From positions 33,678,703-33,742,702 of the forward strand of contig CM036771.1 of the NCBI GenBank assembly GCA_020796225.1: 64,000 bases of DNA, read 5' to 3'. This stretch comes from Arion vulgaris (lineage: Eukaryota; Mollusca; Gastropoda; Stylommatophora; Arionidae). The notes below the pieces were generated by a model, which saw only the letters and a program-made list of their open reading frames with translations, made no database searches and had not been told where the DNA came from. Shown piece by piece: positions 10,285-21,555 of this stretch; positions within the stretch are counted from its first letter, which is position 1; each line of letters begins with the position of its first letter. Made by a program: the position numbers and the translations under genes.

Positions 10285-10500
10285 AGACTGCAGTAAACTG
10301 GTATACGAACATAAACAAGTATGTTTACAAACAGAAACATGACGATAAGTAGTGAACATGGACCTTATCAAGCAAACGATAAAGTTGTTCGTTGTTGATA
10401 AAGGCGTGTGACAAACACATCGTGCATAACGGCCGTGTTGGTCGAAACTTTGTTTATCGTCACTGTTTATTTGTAAAACTATAGTATTTGTTTGTCGTGA
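10285..10500. mobile_element. Copy of the foldback family
   Basis: Begins at gactgcagtaaac and ends at taaaactatagtatttgttt. It contains ttgataaaggcg and ggtcgaaac, diverged from the other copies. Partial inverted symmetry is visible. Confidence 0.6.
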
Positions 10501-10665
10501 AGAATGGGCATTAACAAGGACAACGTATGGATGTGAAGCATGGACACTTAACAAGGACAACGTATTGGCGTGAAGCATGGACACTTAACAAGGACAACGT
10601 ATGGGTGTGAAGCATGGACACTTAACAAGGACAACGTATGGGTGTGAAGAATGGGCACTTAACAA
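10500..10665. repeat. 42-bp tandem repeat
   Basis: About four copies of a unit containing acttaacaaggacaacgtat and gggtgtgaagcatggac. It begins exactly where the foldback-family copy ends and runs into a LINE fragment that contains the same words. Likely a local duplication of LINE sequence. Confidence 0.85.
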
Positions 10666-11018
10666 GGGGTGGAAAACATATATGTGCTTTTGAATATAGT
10701 GACAGAAGAGTCCTCCTATATCTTGACAGAGAGAGACAAATAGATCTATCAGAAAACTCAAATCAAGGAAACTGGCTGATGCTAAATAAGAAGGAAAATG
10801 GGTTGAAATATTTTCGACATATACAGAGAGACGAAGGTTGGAGAAACCATCATGGAAGGAGGCATCTGGAAAGAGGAGACGAGGAAGACCACGGAGAAGA
10901 TGGATTCAGGATGTAACTGATGGTTTCGCATGATGGCTGCAGAGCCTAGAAGAGAGAAATTTCGAAGGACTCTTAATTTGGCAAATTCTGCTCAGGACAA
11001 ACTATTTGATGATGATGA
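10660..11018 (+). mobile_element. LINE 3' fragment
   Basis: Degraded ORF2 tail (LKYFRHIQRDEG, then a GRPRRRWIQDV-type segment in another frame) ending in gatgatgatgatgat. Confidence 0.8.
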
Positions 11019-11019
11019 T

Positions 11020-11118
11020 GATGTCAAATCCACGGGAACAAATTTGCTTCCAAACTGCCCGATGAGATGTTTGAACCAGGTACTCTTGATTTGTGATAGC
11101 TCTCACTAACGCTAAGCC
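11020..11118 (-). mobile_element. SINE-6 tRNA-like head
   Basis: Minus strand: gtggcttagcgttagtgaga resembles an A box and ctggttcaaacatc a B box. Followed by the tttgttcccgtgg segment shared with other SINE-6 copies. Confidence 0.65.
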
Positions 11119-11639
11119 ACAGACGACGACAGATGAAGACAAGCATCAAAAGAAAACTTCCACCACATAAACTCATTTTGATGAAAGTAACTACAAAAAA
11201 TACTTATCAAAAAAAAACACTTATCACGCAAAATACACTTATCAAAGAAAAAAGTAAAATCTAACACACGTCGTTATGTTAAGTATAATTAATTACGACT
11301 GATTGAATCGTTCCTGTCTGACAGTTTAATGTTCACTCCCAAACGTAATGTTTACTAATTGAAGTGTAACATGTTGAATACATAATTATTTAATTCGTTA
11401 CACCATCGCTGTTCAAATCTATATTTCTAATACACCTTGGCAGTAGGCCAGAATAACGTATGTTTATTTACATCTGTATCTACTAGCATTAACTATTCTT
11501 ATTTGAAACCCCCATATTATTATTGTTCATATACTTAACAGTAATGTTTGATAAACATTACTCATTACAACCTATTAAATTACATCATTTTTATTGAGTG
11601 CCTACACAATGGGAATATATAATTAACGCCTCCAAACAA

Positions 11640-11712
11640 AACAAAAAAATTGTAATTATAGATAAATATTACAACTCCGTGTAGTTGAGGCTTCTAATAA
11701 GAGGGTGCATTT
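11640..11712. repeat. Dispersed repeat pair member
   Basis: The stretch gataaatattacaa...gtagttgaggcttctaataa recurs at about 18195-18270 with small changes, followed in both by a run of G and gtgc. Family unknown. Confidence 0.6.
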
Positions 11713-11877
11713 CAGTGGCGGCTCGTGATAATTTTTGTTAGTGGGGCCAGACATTTTTTCCTGATAAATCACGGTTTTTGGTTGTTATATTTTAATTTAT
11801 AAAATAATAAATACAGGGTTATACATTATTTTTAGTGGGGCCCGGCCCCACTGGCCATTAATGACGAGCCGCCACTG
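11713..11877 (+). mobile_element. hAT-like MITE
   Basis: 165 bp with ends cagtggcggctcgt and acgagccgccactg (perfect inverted termini), flanked by gtgcattt and gtgctttt (7 of 8). Internal sequence is AT-rich and non-coding. Same family as 6859-7024. Confidence 0.88.
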
Positions 11878-11885
11878 GTGCTTTT

Positions 11886-12305
11886 AATACAAAATGTCGC
11901 CTGTGTGTTGTCGGGGCTAGTAAGGGGAGCAAAGAATAATAACACTGCTCCTAACGAAACAAGACTCGACAGAAAACTACACTGAATTTCTGTGTAGCTA
12001 CAAAAGACAGTGAAGTTCATACAAGAGATCAACATTGAAATAAATATAGACAATATTTCAAGCGAACGAAAGGAAGGAACTAACATTGCGACATACAAGG
12101 CATGTCTCGTAGAAGGCGACTAAGGTAGGGACTAGGAAAGCTACCATAGTAAATAAATATAATCGCACAAATTGGATGTGTTAACCTACTTGTAAGCGCG
12201 TAACTGGCAGAACGACAATCACTCTTAGGCTCGGATCACATACAAATCACAAAGAGTGGTTAACAAGTGGTCGATATGACGTGTCGAAGAAGATAAAGAA
12301 GAAGA
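11886..12305 (+). mobile_element. SINE-1 copy with internal insertion
   Basis: Head (ggggctagtaaggggagcaa) is separated from the core (ggcatgtctcgtagaaggcg) by about 140 bp of unrelated sequence at about 11955-12092. The 3' end tggtcgatatgacgtg plus gaagaagataaagaagaag follows. Confidence 0.75.
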
Positions 12306-12355
12306 ATACACAACGCTACAATCTAAACACTCAATTTCGTCTTTGTTCCAGATCA

Positions 12356-13470
12356 TTCTGGGCTCAAGTGTAATGCGATAGTTGATGCACTGGAAACAAT
12401 GATGTGATAGTTGATGCACTGGCGAGCAATGATGCGATAGTTGATGCACTGGCGAGCAATGATGCGATAGTTGATGCACTGGCGAGCAGATCGATGTGAT
12501 AGCTTGATGCACGGTGATGCTAATGATTTTATCGTTTTAAAATGACACCATGAGACAAACGATGTGATAATAGTTAAGATGCACTGGCGAAGCAATGAAA
12601 GAGACAGTTATCATTCTGGCGAGAATGATAGTGTATAGCAATTGAGATGAGACAGTATCTTGCAGTAGTAAAGAAGCGACTGGCAAAAAAATGAGACAGA
12701 TCACCTGTTGAATGAAATAAGCGATAGCAATGAAAGGACAGTTGATCTGGCGGGGCAATAATGGATAGTTATGAATGGCAGTATCATCTGGATGTGAGAA
12801 AAATTGATGCTACAGCAATATAAGAATGAGACAGTTATCATTTCTGGCGTGTGAGAATAATGCGACTAGTATAAGAATGAGACAGAGCAATTTGATGTGA
12901 GAATAAATAAGCGTACTAGCAATAAGAATGAGATAGTTGATCACCTGGCGAGCAATAATGCGATAGCTATGAAAGAGAGCACTTCTGGCATGAGAATAAA
13001 TAGCGATAGCAATTGAAAGGACAGTTATCACTTTTCTGGCTTGAGAATAATGCGTATAGATTAAGAATAGACAGCACCTGGCGAGAATAAATAAACGACT
13101 GCTTAAGAATGAGGTAACTTTTTTATGGAATTTTGCAATATAAGATGACGTTATCATTTTGATTAAATAAATAAAGCGTACTAGCAATATAAGAATGAGA
13201 CAGTTATCACTTTTCTGGCATGTGAGAATAAATAAAGCGTACTAGCAATATAAGAATGAGACAGTTATCACTTTTCTGGCATGTGAGAATAAATAAAGCG
13301 TACTAGCAATATAAGAATGAGACAGTTATCACTTTTCTGGCATGTGAGAATAAATAAAGCGTACTAGCAATATAAGAATGAGACAGTTATCACTTTTCTG
13401 GCATGTGAGAATAAATAAAGCGTACTAGCAATATAAGAATGAGACAGTTATCACTTTTCTGGCATGTGGT
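12356..13470. repeat. Compound minisatellite (30-bp to 61-bp units)
   Basis: Starts with about four 30-bp units (gatgcgatagttgatgcact ggcgagcaat), passes through highly degenerate units, and ends with about five near-identical 61-bp units containing agcgtactagcaatataaga and gagacagttatcacttttct. The ORFs here are array artefacts. Confidence 0.92.
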
Positions 13471-13599
13471 GATAAAGGTTTAGAATACATTGTGACAACA
13501 ACGGGAAAATCAATGGGAGACAAGATAGAAAAAGATAGATAAAGCTGCTGGTTAGAAAAGGAAAGACTATGTCTAATACAGAAGGCGAGACAAAACCAA

Positions 13600-13840
13600 A
13601 TTAGCATGACAGTATTTGCTATTCTTTGCTCCTCGTGGAGCATAAGGCCTCAACAATTATTCACCCTTTTCTCTAGCTGTTTTCTTTATGTCTTCCGAGA
13701 ATAGCCCGGCATCTTTTAGTTCCTAAAGAGGAATTCTTATTCTGATCTGTTTGGGACGCCAATTTCCGTTTTCCTTTGGTGTTGATCTCAAGCGATTGTC
13801 TCGTGACACTCTAATTTTATTCCACAAGGTATACCAGACC
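13600..13840 (-). mobile_element. LINE 3' fragment
   Basis: Homologous to 59638-59850: ctcctcgtggagcataagg, gctgttttctttatgtctt and cttgtctagtgacactc-like landmarks in the same orientation. Confidence 0.7.
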
Positions 13841-14100
13841 CATCACCATTTTCTCATCTCAATCTGGGTCATCACAGTTTCCTGTCCTGTTCTTATCATC
13901 AGGTCTGTGATTGCAACTCTATCCTACCCTCTCAGTTTGAGAAAACGCTGAAGAAATCTTTTGACAGAGATTAGCTTAATTATATCTAATGAAATGTTTC
14001 ACTAACATTGTTTCACTAATATCGTGGACCTCAGAGATAACAGAGGTGACGCAAAACGCTGTTTATTGAGCCAGAGACAAGAGATACACAAAAGCTAGAG
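13841..14100. other. Unassigned intergenic sequence
   Basis: Nothing recognisable. Possibly more of the adjacent LINE. Confidence 0.3.
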
Positions 14101-14525
14101 ACAATGACAATAAGTAGACAACCAGAAAACCTTACAATAACACTCCAGAACGTAGACATAAAACAAACCATTGAGGCCAAATACTTAGGAGCAATTTTCC
14201 TATATATATCGATATCGATATCGAAATCAGCAATTGATGCACAAAAGCTAACCAGGTACTGGGGTAGTTAACACCACTGCTGTCACATAAAGAGATACCG
14301 CTAAAAACTAAAGCAATTCTTATAAGAACGATTTTCTGGTCAGCACTATGTTACCAGTGTCAAACATGGACAATAACAGCAGCTAATCAACTGGAAATAA
14401 TAGCAACAGAGATCAGGTGTCTTAGAAGAGCTGCAGATGTGACAATAAGAGACAAAATTAGACATGAAGAAATCAGAAGATTGGATGTGAAACAAGTCAT
14501 GTAATTCATTAAAGAACAACAGATT
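14101..14525 (+). mobile_element. LINE-B fragment, left part
   Basis: Encodes broken pieces of the ORF2 tail (EAKYLGAIF, CYQCQTWTITAANQLE, IRCLRRAADVTIRDKI, QQIKWFG). The right part resumes at 14811 after a SINE. Confidence 0.85.
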
Positions 14526-14538
14526 AAATGGTTTGGAC

Positions 14539-14797
14539 CGCCCGAGTGGTTACCGGGGTCCAAATTTGCGGTGTAAAGAATAGAACGACTGTTATCTGCC
14601 ATGCATGTCGTAAGAGGCGACTAAGGAGGTTTGGCTGAATTCGGATGCATGTGTCCTAAGCGTGTAGAAGTCTATGCGTTTAGAGGTCTACCAAACCAAT
14701 GTGCAACATATACACGTTCTTGGCAAAGATCAAACAAATCACAAAGAGTGATTAAAATTGGTCGTAAAGAACGAACGCAAAGTAGAAGAAGAAGAAG
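14539..14797 (+). mobile_element. SINE-1b, complete insertion with target-site duplication
   Basis: Bounded by the 13-bp duplication aaatggtttggac at 14526-14538 and 14798-14810. Starts cgcccgagtggttaccgggg, contains the core catgcatgtcgtaagaggcg, and ends gtagaagaagaag. Its 3' half (gtgtagaagtctatgcg...) differs from SINE-1a copies, which have tggtcgatatggagcg. Confidence 0.93.
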
Positions 14798-14810
14798 AAA
14801 TGGTTTGGAC

Positions 14811-15120
14811 ACCTGACAAAAATGCCCACGGTATCGCCTACCACAGAGAGCCATAGATAAAAAGTATAACAAGTACAGAGCAAGAGGAAGACCCCGAAAA
14901 GGATGCATCGACGGCATCAAGAACAGTCTTACGAAAATGAATATCAGCTTACAAAGTGCCTTAAAACAAGCACACACAAGATCACTACGCCCGCCCTACC
15001 CTCCCCCACCCCAACACTTATGTAAAGAAGTAAATGGTGGGAGAGAAAAAACCACAACAACCCGTTCTATAAATCTCTTCTTATCCTGACGCTGTGAGGC
15101 AAAACAGGATTTGAAAAAAA
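14811..15120 (+). mobile_element. LINE-B fragment, right part
   Basis: Continues the ORF2 tail cut by the SINE. Contains gagcaagaggaagacccc and tggtgggagagaaaa, matching 31750-32000. Confidence 0.8.
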
Positions 15121-15600
15121 AATGTTTCGCGCTTTTTTTTGGGTCAAACTTAGCACTTCAGAAATGAATAAAATTGAGTACATAAATTATTGTTTTTACA
15201 GTACATCGACCTCTATATGTCACATACACATTACTAATGCATTGTATTGTGGGGGTAACAGGTGGTAATTTTTACCTAGTTTTAAACAAGGTAATGTCTG
15301 CTTGTGCTTTCAATTTTGTCCATACGATTGAACCTAATTGTCTCTTATTACATGAATAATATTCATATGCTTGTGGGAGATTTCAAGATGTTACTTCTAA
15401 TAGTATTAAACACTGGGCTATAACGATATTGCGCTATACGATACTGCAGATTTATGATTACTGAAAATACTGACAAAAATTCCTATGGCTTACAGTCGTT
15501 TTCTCTCTAGCGATCACATCCCAAACCGATGTACCAGACCTCCCCATAAATTATATTCCTATGGAAATCTGATTCATGCAGCTTTAACATTGGTGTGTTT
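15121..15600. other. Unassigned intergenic sequence
   Basis: AT-rich, with no recognised gene. The last part (from about 15485) resembles a minus-strand LINE tail related to 43661-44040. Confidence 0.35.
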
Positions 15601-15619
15601 TACGTCACATCTTCAGCAC

Positions 15620-15860
15620 CATGTGGAGCGCTGGTGTTTATCCTTCGACGATGTGTACGGTTTCAGCCAGCGTTTACTCGGTTCGCTCTCCGTTCTGTGG
15701 CCATCTAGTGTTTTTTACGGTGTGGGGTAGCTAACCCCACCCCCAACCTCCTTAGTCGCCTCTTACGACATGCGTGACAGGTAACAGTGGTTCTATTCTT
15801 TGCACCCTAATTCGGGCCTCGGTAAACACTCGGGCTTCAGTCGTTTTGATTATCAATGCT
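15620..15860 (-). mobile_element. SINE-1b head and core, reverse
   Basis: ccttagtcgcctcttacgac at about 15750 is the inverted core, and the inverted head (gcctcggtaaacactcgggc) follows. The preceding 15620-15710 matches 960-1040. Confidence 0.75.
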
Positions 15861-15887
15861 CTGCTTGCGTTGATGTTATCTTACTCC

Positions 15888-16155
15888 CGTGTGGTGCTGG
15901 GGCCAGTAAGGGAAGTAAAGAACAGTAATACTGCCAACTATACGGTATGTCGTAAGAGACGACTGAGTTAAGGACCTTGGTAAGCTACCCTAGTAAATAA
16001 AAAGCAACGCAAAATTCGGATTTGCTGGCATACTTGTAGGCGCATAAATGACACAACGAACAATCGCTCTTAGGCTTAGATCACATACGAATCACACAGA
16101 GGGATTAACAAGTGGTCGATATGGAGCAATCGAAGAAGAAGAGGAAGAAGAAGTT
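15888..16155 (+). mobile_element. SINE-1a copy
   Basis: Head cgtgtggtgctggggccagt, core ggtatgtcgtaagagacgac, 3' body aacaagtggtcgatatggag and a gaagaagaggaagaagaag tail. Confidence 0.9.
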
Positions 16156-16189
16156 GCAGTTATCTTCAATAAAAAATCAATGTAGTCGG

Positions 16190-16620
16190 TAGATTCTTTC
16201 TTTCGTTTCTCTAATCCTGTTTTGTCTCACAGCGTCAGGGTTAAAAGAGATTTATGGAACGGGCTTTTGTGTGCGCTTTATAAACAGCATTTTCGTCGCC
16301 TCTATTATCTCGGATGTCCACCTTTTTTCAGGATGGCCTTTTGTTTTGGATCTACTGTATCGGAGTAACATTGATCTTTGATGCGCACTGCCTGTTGGTA
16401 ATCTGCGTATGTGTCTGAATCATTTAATTTGTTGTTTCTTGATAAAGTTTAGTTCTGATGTTGCTCCCACTATTTTCCAGATGTCTTAATTTCTAAACCT
16501 GTCTCTACTTGATACTCCCAATATTCTGCGTAGGCATTTCATCTCTGTCATGACTAGTTTTCTTCTATATTTTTATGTCAGCGTCTAGGTTAGTCACTGA
16601 TTTTATAATGTTGAGAGAAC
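16190..16620 (-). mobile_element. LINE-C 3' fragment
   Basis: Minus-strand tail homologous to 33190-33600 and 59860-60410: shared cctgttttgtctcacagcg, gcactgcctgttggtaatct and ttcatctctgtcatgac. Confidence 0.8.
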
Positions 16621-16629
16621 TGTTTTGAA

Positions 16630-16992
16630 AAACTCTGTTAGTGTTGCAAGTTCAGATATTGTTTTGAACAAAGCTATGTTAGTGTTGCAAGGTTCAGATA
16701 TTGTTTTGAACAAAGCTCTGTTAGTGTTGCTAGGTTCAGATATTGTTTTGAACAAAGCTCTGTTAGTGTTGCAAGGTTCAGATATTGTTTTGAACAAAGC
16801 TATGTTAGTGTTGCAAGGTTCAGATATTGTTTGAAAAAGCTCTTAGTGTTGCTAGGTTCAGATATTGTTTGAAAAAGCTCTGTTAGTGTTGCAAGGTTCA
16901 GATATTGTTTTGAACAAAGCTATGTTAGTGTTGCAAGGTTCAGATATTGTTTTGAACAAAGCTCTGTTAGTGTTGCTAGGTTCAGATATTAA
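16630..16992. repeat. 42-bp minisatellite
   Basis: About nine units of 42 bp containing gttcagatattgttttgaac and aaagctctgttagtgttgc, with two shortened units around 16830-16890. The first unit merges into the LINE-C fragment, which contains the same words (gttttgaa...gctctgtt), so the array probably arose from the LINE. Confidence 0.95.
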
Positions 16993-17050
16993 AAACAAAG
17001 CTTCATCACACGTTGTCCCCGAACTGATTTTTTAAATCTGTGTAACGAAC

Positions 17051-17430
17051 TCATTGTTCTTTTATGTCGACGAACTGTCCGTTGCACTCCGGACATGTCC
17101 ATAGGTGCTTCGATCTCCTTCGCAATATCTCCAACAGCATCCAGTGACTGACAGTACCAGTTTGATTTTGATTGATCATACTCATATGCCTGTTATGCTT
17201 TTCTTTCTGGCCACTCTTATCTTCAATCCCAGCTCTTGCAATCATGCAATTGACGTGGGTTGATTTCAATCAAAATCTTCTTTGCAGCCACGCTCTATGA
17301 GGGCATTCAAAATGTCAGCTCTATCCATTGGCTGGCGCCCTGATATGGTGATGGAGCCATCCAGCCTATCTGCTCTCTCTTTGCCAACTACATCCAGGAC
17401 TTAATCTGCGTTATATATTACCAATGCTTC
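17051..17430 (-). mobile_element. RNase H-bearing LINE fragment (I-like)
   Basis: Minus strand encodes SLWTCPEC-like KHLWTCPECNGQF at the end of an ORF tail, preceded by an RNase H remnant in another frame. Closely related to 21180-21425 (inverted) and 61800-62055. Confidence 0.8.
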
Positions 17431-17470
17431 AATAGGGGTCGGAATATTATGGGCGTCATAGTGCATTTGA

Positions 17471-17725
17471 GGTGGCGTCTGTGGTCTAGTGGTTAGTGAC
17501 TCGGTCTATTAACCCCGACGTCGACGTGAGTTCGAATCACGCTGCGGACAGTTTGGTTGGAAATTGTTTGCGTGGATTTTAATAAAAGGACGATGGCACC
17601 ACCCGTTTAGAAAGCAATGGCAAACTACTGAACGTAATAATGCCTAGAAAAATCACAAACAGCGTTAAAAACTGGGGTTGATTCACAAAGTCCTGTAAAG
17701 GATATGCAATTAACTTTAACATAGT
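17471..17725 (+). mobile_element. SINE-6, tRNA-derived, near complete
   Basis: tRNA-like head: tctgtggtctagtggttagt (A box) and gtgagttcgaatcac (B box). The body holds aaagcaatggcaaactactg and tcctgtaaaggatatgcaa. Confidence 0.85.
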
Positions 17726-17729
17726 GCAT

Positions 17730-19090
17730 ACCTCTTGTTTCTAAATGATTACATCTTCCTCGTTTCTGTCGATGCCATGCTCGTATCCCCGTTTATCTAT
17801 TCTAATATTATCGTCTCGATCTCCTGCATCGTGGATGCGGCGTGGGTTATCTATTATACATATACTGTACTCTAAAACAAATCTATTTGTTTTTATATGT
17901 ATCATACAATTTAAGTTTATACTGACACTACAAATGTTCAGTTGACTACTTAAAAACTGTTAGTACATTATGCAAATTTTGCTCTAAATAAAGTTTATTT
18001 GTTTGAGTATTGTGGCTGACCAGGTGTTGTTATTTTCGACTGCAATGACTGGCAGTTTTATTAAAATTTGATTGATGTATACATTAATTAATACATTATA
18101 ATATAAGAGCGAATGGTTGTTATTAAAACGAAGGCGTTGACAGACAACGTTTACGTAATAGATGGAGGCAAACATGAATATATAATTAAATCTATAGTAC
18201 TGTGTCGGTTTCGTTTAGATAAATATTACAATACCATGTAGTAGAGGTTTCTAATAAGGGGGTGCTATTGAAAGTTGGGTCATTATAGTTTATAGATATC
18301 AATTTTTCAAATTCATCATATTATGTTAGTATTGAATCTCTACAATCAAATTATGCAAAGTGTTTTTATTTATGATCCCGAAATATGCTTCAAAATTATT
18401 TTTGAACAGCCCTACCCTCTAAAAATTCGCTATAGAAAATGTCTTCAATTGTCTTTCTTTTGTCCCTAGATACAGTGTATGGCATTCAATTAACCCAATC
18501 GAGTCATGTATCAATGTAAAGCTTGATCTGAGTACTAACAGATATATTAGATTTAATTAGGCTAGGCAATGACTGTATGCTGTAACGGACGATTTGCCTG
18601 ACACTTTAGATTAAATTCACATTACATTTTTAAAACACAGTTTTCTCCCATTTGTAAATTTCGTTAACGTGGGTAATGTACGTTTCCCACCATGAAAGAA
18701 ATCCTCAAGATAGCAATATGAGATTTGACCCTGACATATATATATATATATTAATATTGGAACCCTTAGACAACAGAAAATGCACCTTTCTCTAGCAAAT
18801 AAATTTATATGAATTTTTTATGAACCAGGGGTCCTATTTTGGCCGTGAATTGGGTATGTCTTATTCGTTGCACTCCTAGAGATCAGTTACATGTTACAGA
18901 ACAAATTAAAGTTGTCAGTGGGCCAGAATATTGGTATATTTAGGTTGTGCAGTCAAAAAAATTGCAATTGTTATTTATTTCACTCTGTTTGGAGACCGTA
19001 CGACGTTGTTTACAATCCAACATGGCTGCCGTTTCCATGGCAACCCGATAATTTATTTAATGCGAAAGATATCTAAATTTTCATTTTAAA
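17730..19090. other. Unassigned AT-rich intergenic sequence
   Basis: No exon recognised. 18195-18270 is the partner of the dispersed repeat at 11640-11712. 18738-18752 is a short TA run. Confidence 0.4.
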
Positions 19091-19095
19091 TCATT

Positions 19096-19212
19096 CTAGT
19101 AGTAACTGCTATGTAGACCACTCTAGTAGTAACTGCTATGTAGATCACTCTAGTAGTAACTGCTATGTAGACCACTCTAGTAGTAACTGCTATGTAGATC
19201 ACTCTAGTAGTT
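19096..19212. repeat. 27-bp minisatellite
   Basis: About 4.5 copies of ctagtagtaactgctatgta plus gaccact or gatcact. A further single copy lies at about 19541-19557. A polypyrimidine run follows. Confidence 0.93.
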
Positions 19213-19600
19213 TTTTTCTTTTTTTTCTTTCTTTTTTCTTCGTCGCTTTCCAACTCAGACGAAGTTTCACTCTGAAACTGATTTGCATGAAATCCGTTTT
19301 CCAATCTCTATAATGGAGCACGTGACTTGTAGACCATATAACTACATGGCAGCCTTGCTGCAAAGTACTCACTTAGTATCCTGCCATCAGTGCAGATTTT
19401 CTCCGACTTCAGAGATACTCAGTTATCGTCCTGAAGTAACACCAGGAACTGAACAATGCCGACAGTAGTTAACCCGAGCTATGAGATCCGTCTCACAGCT
19501 AGCAGACCACTCTATCACTACTCTAGGCAGTCCCTACTCTAGTAGTAACTGCTATGTATCACATAATTTTTTTGAGAGATAAGAAAGTTGAGAAATCCTG
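19213..19600. other. Unassigned intergenic sequence
   Basis: T-rich tract, then a sequence with no recognised gene. Confidence 0.35.
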
Positions 19601-19609
19601 TAGTATAAC

Positions 19610-19725
19610 CCTTAATACAAAAGCGACAATCTAAACACTCACCTTCATCTTTGTTCCAGGTCATTCTGGGCTGTAGTGCAATGAGAGTTGATGCACTAGC
19701 TAGTAACGCTGAGTTCAAGAATGGG
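19610..19725. repeat. Dispersed repeat related to 12305-12390
   Basis: Shares acaatctaaacactca, ctttgttccaggtcattctg and gttgatgcact with the start of the 12.36 kb array. Confidence 0.65.
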
Positions 19726-19734
19726 CCTTCTATT

Positions 19735-19975
19735 GACTTCTACTTCTTTTTTGAACGCTTTGTGATTTGTATGTGATCCGAGCCTAACAACGATTATATG
19801 GTGTGCCAGTTACGCGTCTACAAGTAGGTCATCACATCCGATTTCTGCAATGCTTTTTATTTACTAGTGTAGAATCCATAGAACACTACCTCAATCGACT
19901 CTTATGACATGCACTTTAGTTCGCAATGTTACTATTCATTGCTCCCCTTGCGATCCCTGGCAACACACAGGCGTA
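19735..19975 (-). mobile_element. SINE-1a copy
   Basis: Inverted: gaacgctttgtgatttgtat (3' body), tcaatcgactcttatgacat (core, diverged) and gctccccttgcgatccctgg (head). Confidence 0.82.
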
Positions 19976-19979
19976 CTGT

Positions 19980-20335
19980 GTAGGTTGAAATCAAATGGTA
20001 TCCCAAAGATTACACATTTAATATGTTATAGCTAGCATAGACAATTAGTAACGTCAAGAGAACTTCTGATTTTGTTCCGTCTTTAGTGTACCCATTGCTA
20101 CCTAACCGTTACATACAATGATAACGCAATTTGGCTCAGATAACATACAAATTATAACAAGAAATTGTTTGAATGTTTTCTCTATTTAAACAAAAACTAT
20201 CTTTATTGCCTGTTTATACCGCTTTTTATGTCAGTGTTCAACATGGAGACATGTTCCTGGGAAATGTCATGATCGCATTGCTAGTGCAGTCGCCGCGAAG
20301 TTGTTAAGGTAAGATTTTTCTTTAAAACCCGAAAG
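19980..20335. other. Unassigned intergenic sequence
   Basis: No recognisable repeat or exon. Confidence 0.3.
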
Positions 20336-20340
20336 AAAAT

Positions 20341-20420
20341 GTAAATGCTTTACCGTGGATTGAACCACGCTCTCCCGCATGAAGTCCGCGCTCTAATCCA
20401 TTCGGCCAGACGCTTGAATA
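20341..20420 (-). mobile_element. tRNA-like sequence, probable SINE head
   Basis: Minus strand: tggccgaatggattagagc is a good A box and gtggttcaatccac a B box with paired T-arm ends. The acceptor stem does not close, and no CCA-proximal pairing or clear anticodon arm is visible, so a functional tRNA is unlikely. Confidence 0.55.
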
Positions 20421-20940
20421 TAACGAGGGAAAATATGTGATCGTTTGTTCGTGTGTTTCTGCTGCTGTAGTCTCTCCAATCATTCAGTCTATGGCCATGT
20501 TAAATAAAAATGGTGAAAGAATACACCCATGTCTAACTCCTGTTTTGACCTTGAAGCACGCTGTCAGACGGCTATTGCAAGCTACTTGACACTGGGCGTC
20601 TGCAATGATACATATATGTAGAAGGATATATCAATCCTCCTGGACTGGGATGGCTATATGGCAAACAGTTGACGACAACACAGAGGAAAGACAATAAGAC
20701 TGATAGTATATCATACAATTGCACACCAAAGACTTCATATTAGGATAGGAATGTCATGAGAAACTAGAATGTAATTAGTTTGACTTAAGCTAACTACGAC
20801 TGCTAGGCAATTTGGATAGCGACAAGGTGTATGAGGACGGACGTGTGCGAGACTAGGAGCAATACTGAATATATAGTTAGATAGCGTGGAACAATAGAAT
20901 GCACAACTAATTGCAATATCATTTATTTCAACTATTATAA
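20421..20940. other. Unassigned intergenic sequence
   Basis: Possible LINE remnants (ccatgtctaactcctg segment) but no clear protein pattern. Confidence 0.3.
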
Positions 20941-20944
20941 ACAT

Positions 20945-21135
20945 GAAACAAACAAGAATATGGTTTGTTTTCTACACCTGTGATGAAGAGATCAGGTACT
21001 AGAACCAAGAGAAGACCAAGAAATAGATGGATAGACAATATCAAGACCACACTAAATAAACACAGATATAACACAAGGGCGACTCATCTGGCCTGTAACT
21101 CAAATTAAAGCTCCCACCCCTACGGCATTAGTGGA
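20945..21135 (+). mobile_element. LINE 3' fragment
   Basis: Plus-strand relative of the tail at 1609-1838 and 26240-26450: gaagaccaagaaatagatgg, ttaaagctcccacccctacg. Confidence 0.75.
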
Positions 21136-21174
21136 CAACCAATTCCATCCTCCACCTGGGGAAATCCTTCTTGA

Positions 21175-21425
21175 ACGCCCTCATAGAGTGTGACCGCAGA
21201 GAAGATTTTCATCTAAACCAATCCACGTCAACTACTGGATTGCGAGAGCTGGGCTTGAAGATTGGTGTGGCAAGAAAGGAACAGTACGACAGGTATACGA
21301 GTAGGCTCATCAATCAAAATAGAACTGGTACGGTCAGTCGCTGACGCTGTTAGATATATTGCGAAGGAGATCGGAGCACCTATGGGCATGTCCGGAATGC
21401 AATGAAGATATTCTAAACTGAAACT
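21175..21425 (+). mobile_element. RNase H-bearing LINE 3' fragment
   Basis: Plus-strand relative of 17051-17430 reversed. Contains gagctgggcttgaagatt and gcgaaggagatcggagcacc. Confidence 0.75.
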
Positions 21426-21450
21426 GAAACCTGTGATGAAGCGTTCTATA

Positions 21451-21555
21451 AGTCTGTCCATTAATTCGTGAGCACGTTTGAAATTGATTTTCTCGAAAAC
21501 TACCTGTTGGATCTCAGTGATTTTTTGCAAGCAGCCTTAGAATATCCATGACGCT
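21451..21555 (+). repeat. Left terminal inverted repeat of Tc1/mariner-like element
   Basis: Reverse complement of 23516-23620 with only a few differences. Includes gattttctcgaaaactacct and gaatatccatgacgct. Confidence 0.93.

Noticed and set aside
17471..17545. Functional tRNA gene
   Set aside because: tRNA-like head continues directly into a SINE body shared with two other loci.
20341..20420. Functional tRNA gene
   Set aside because: A and B boxes are present but the acceptor stem and anticodon arm do not form; fits a SINE head better.
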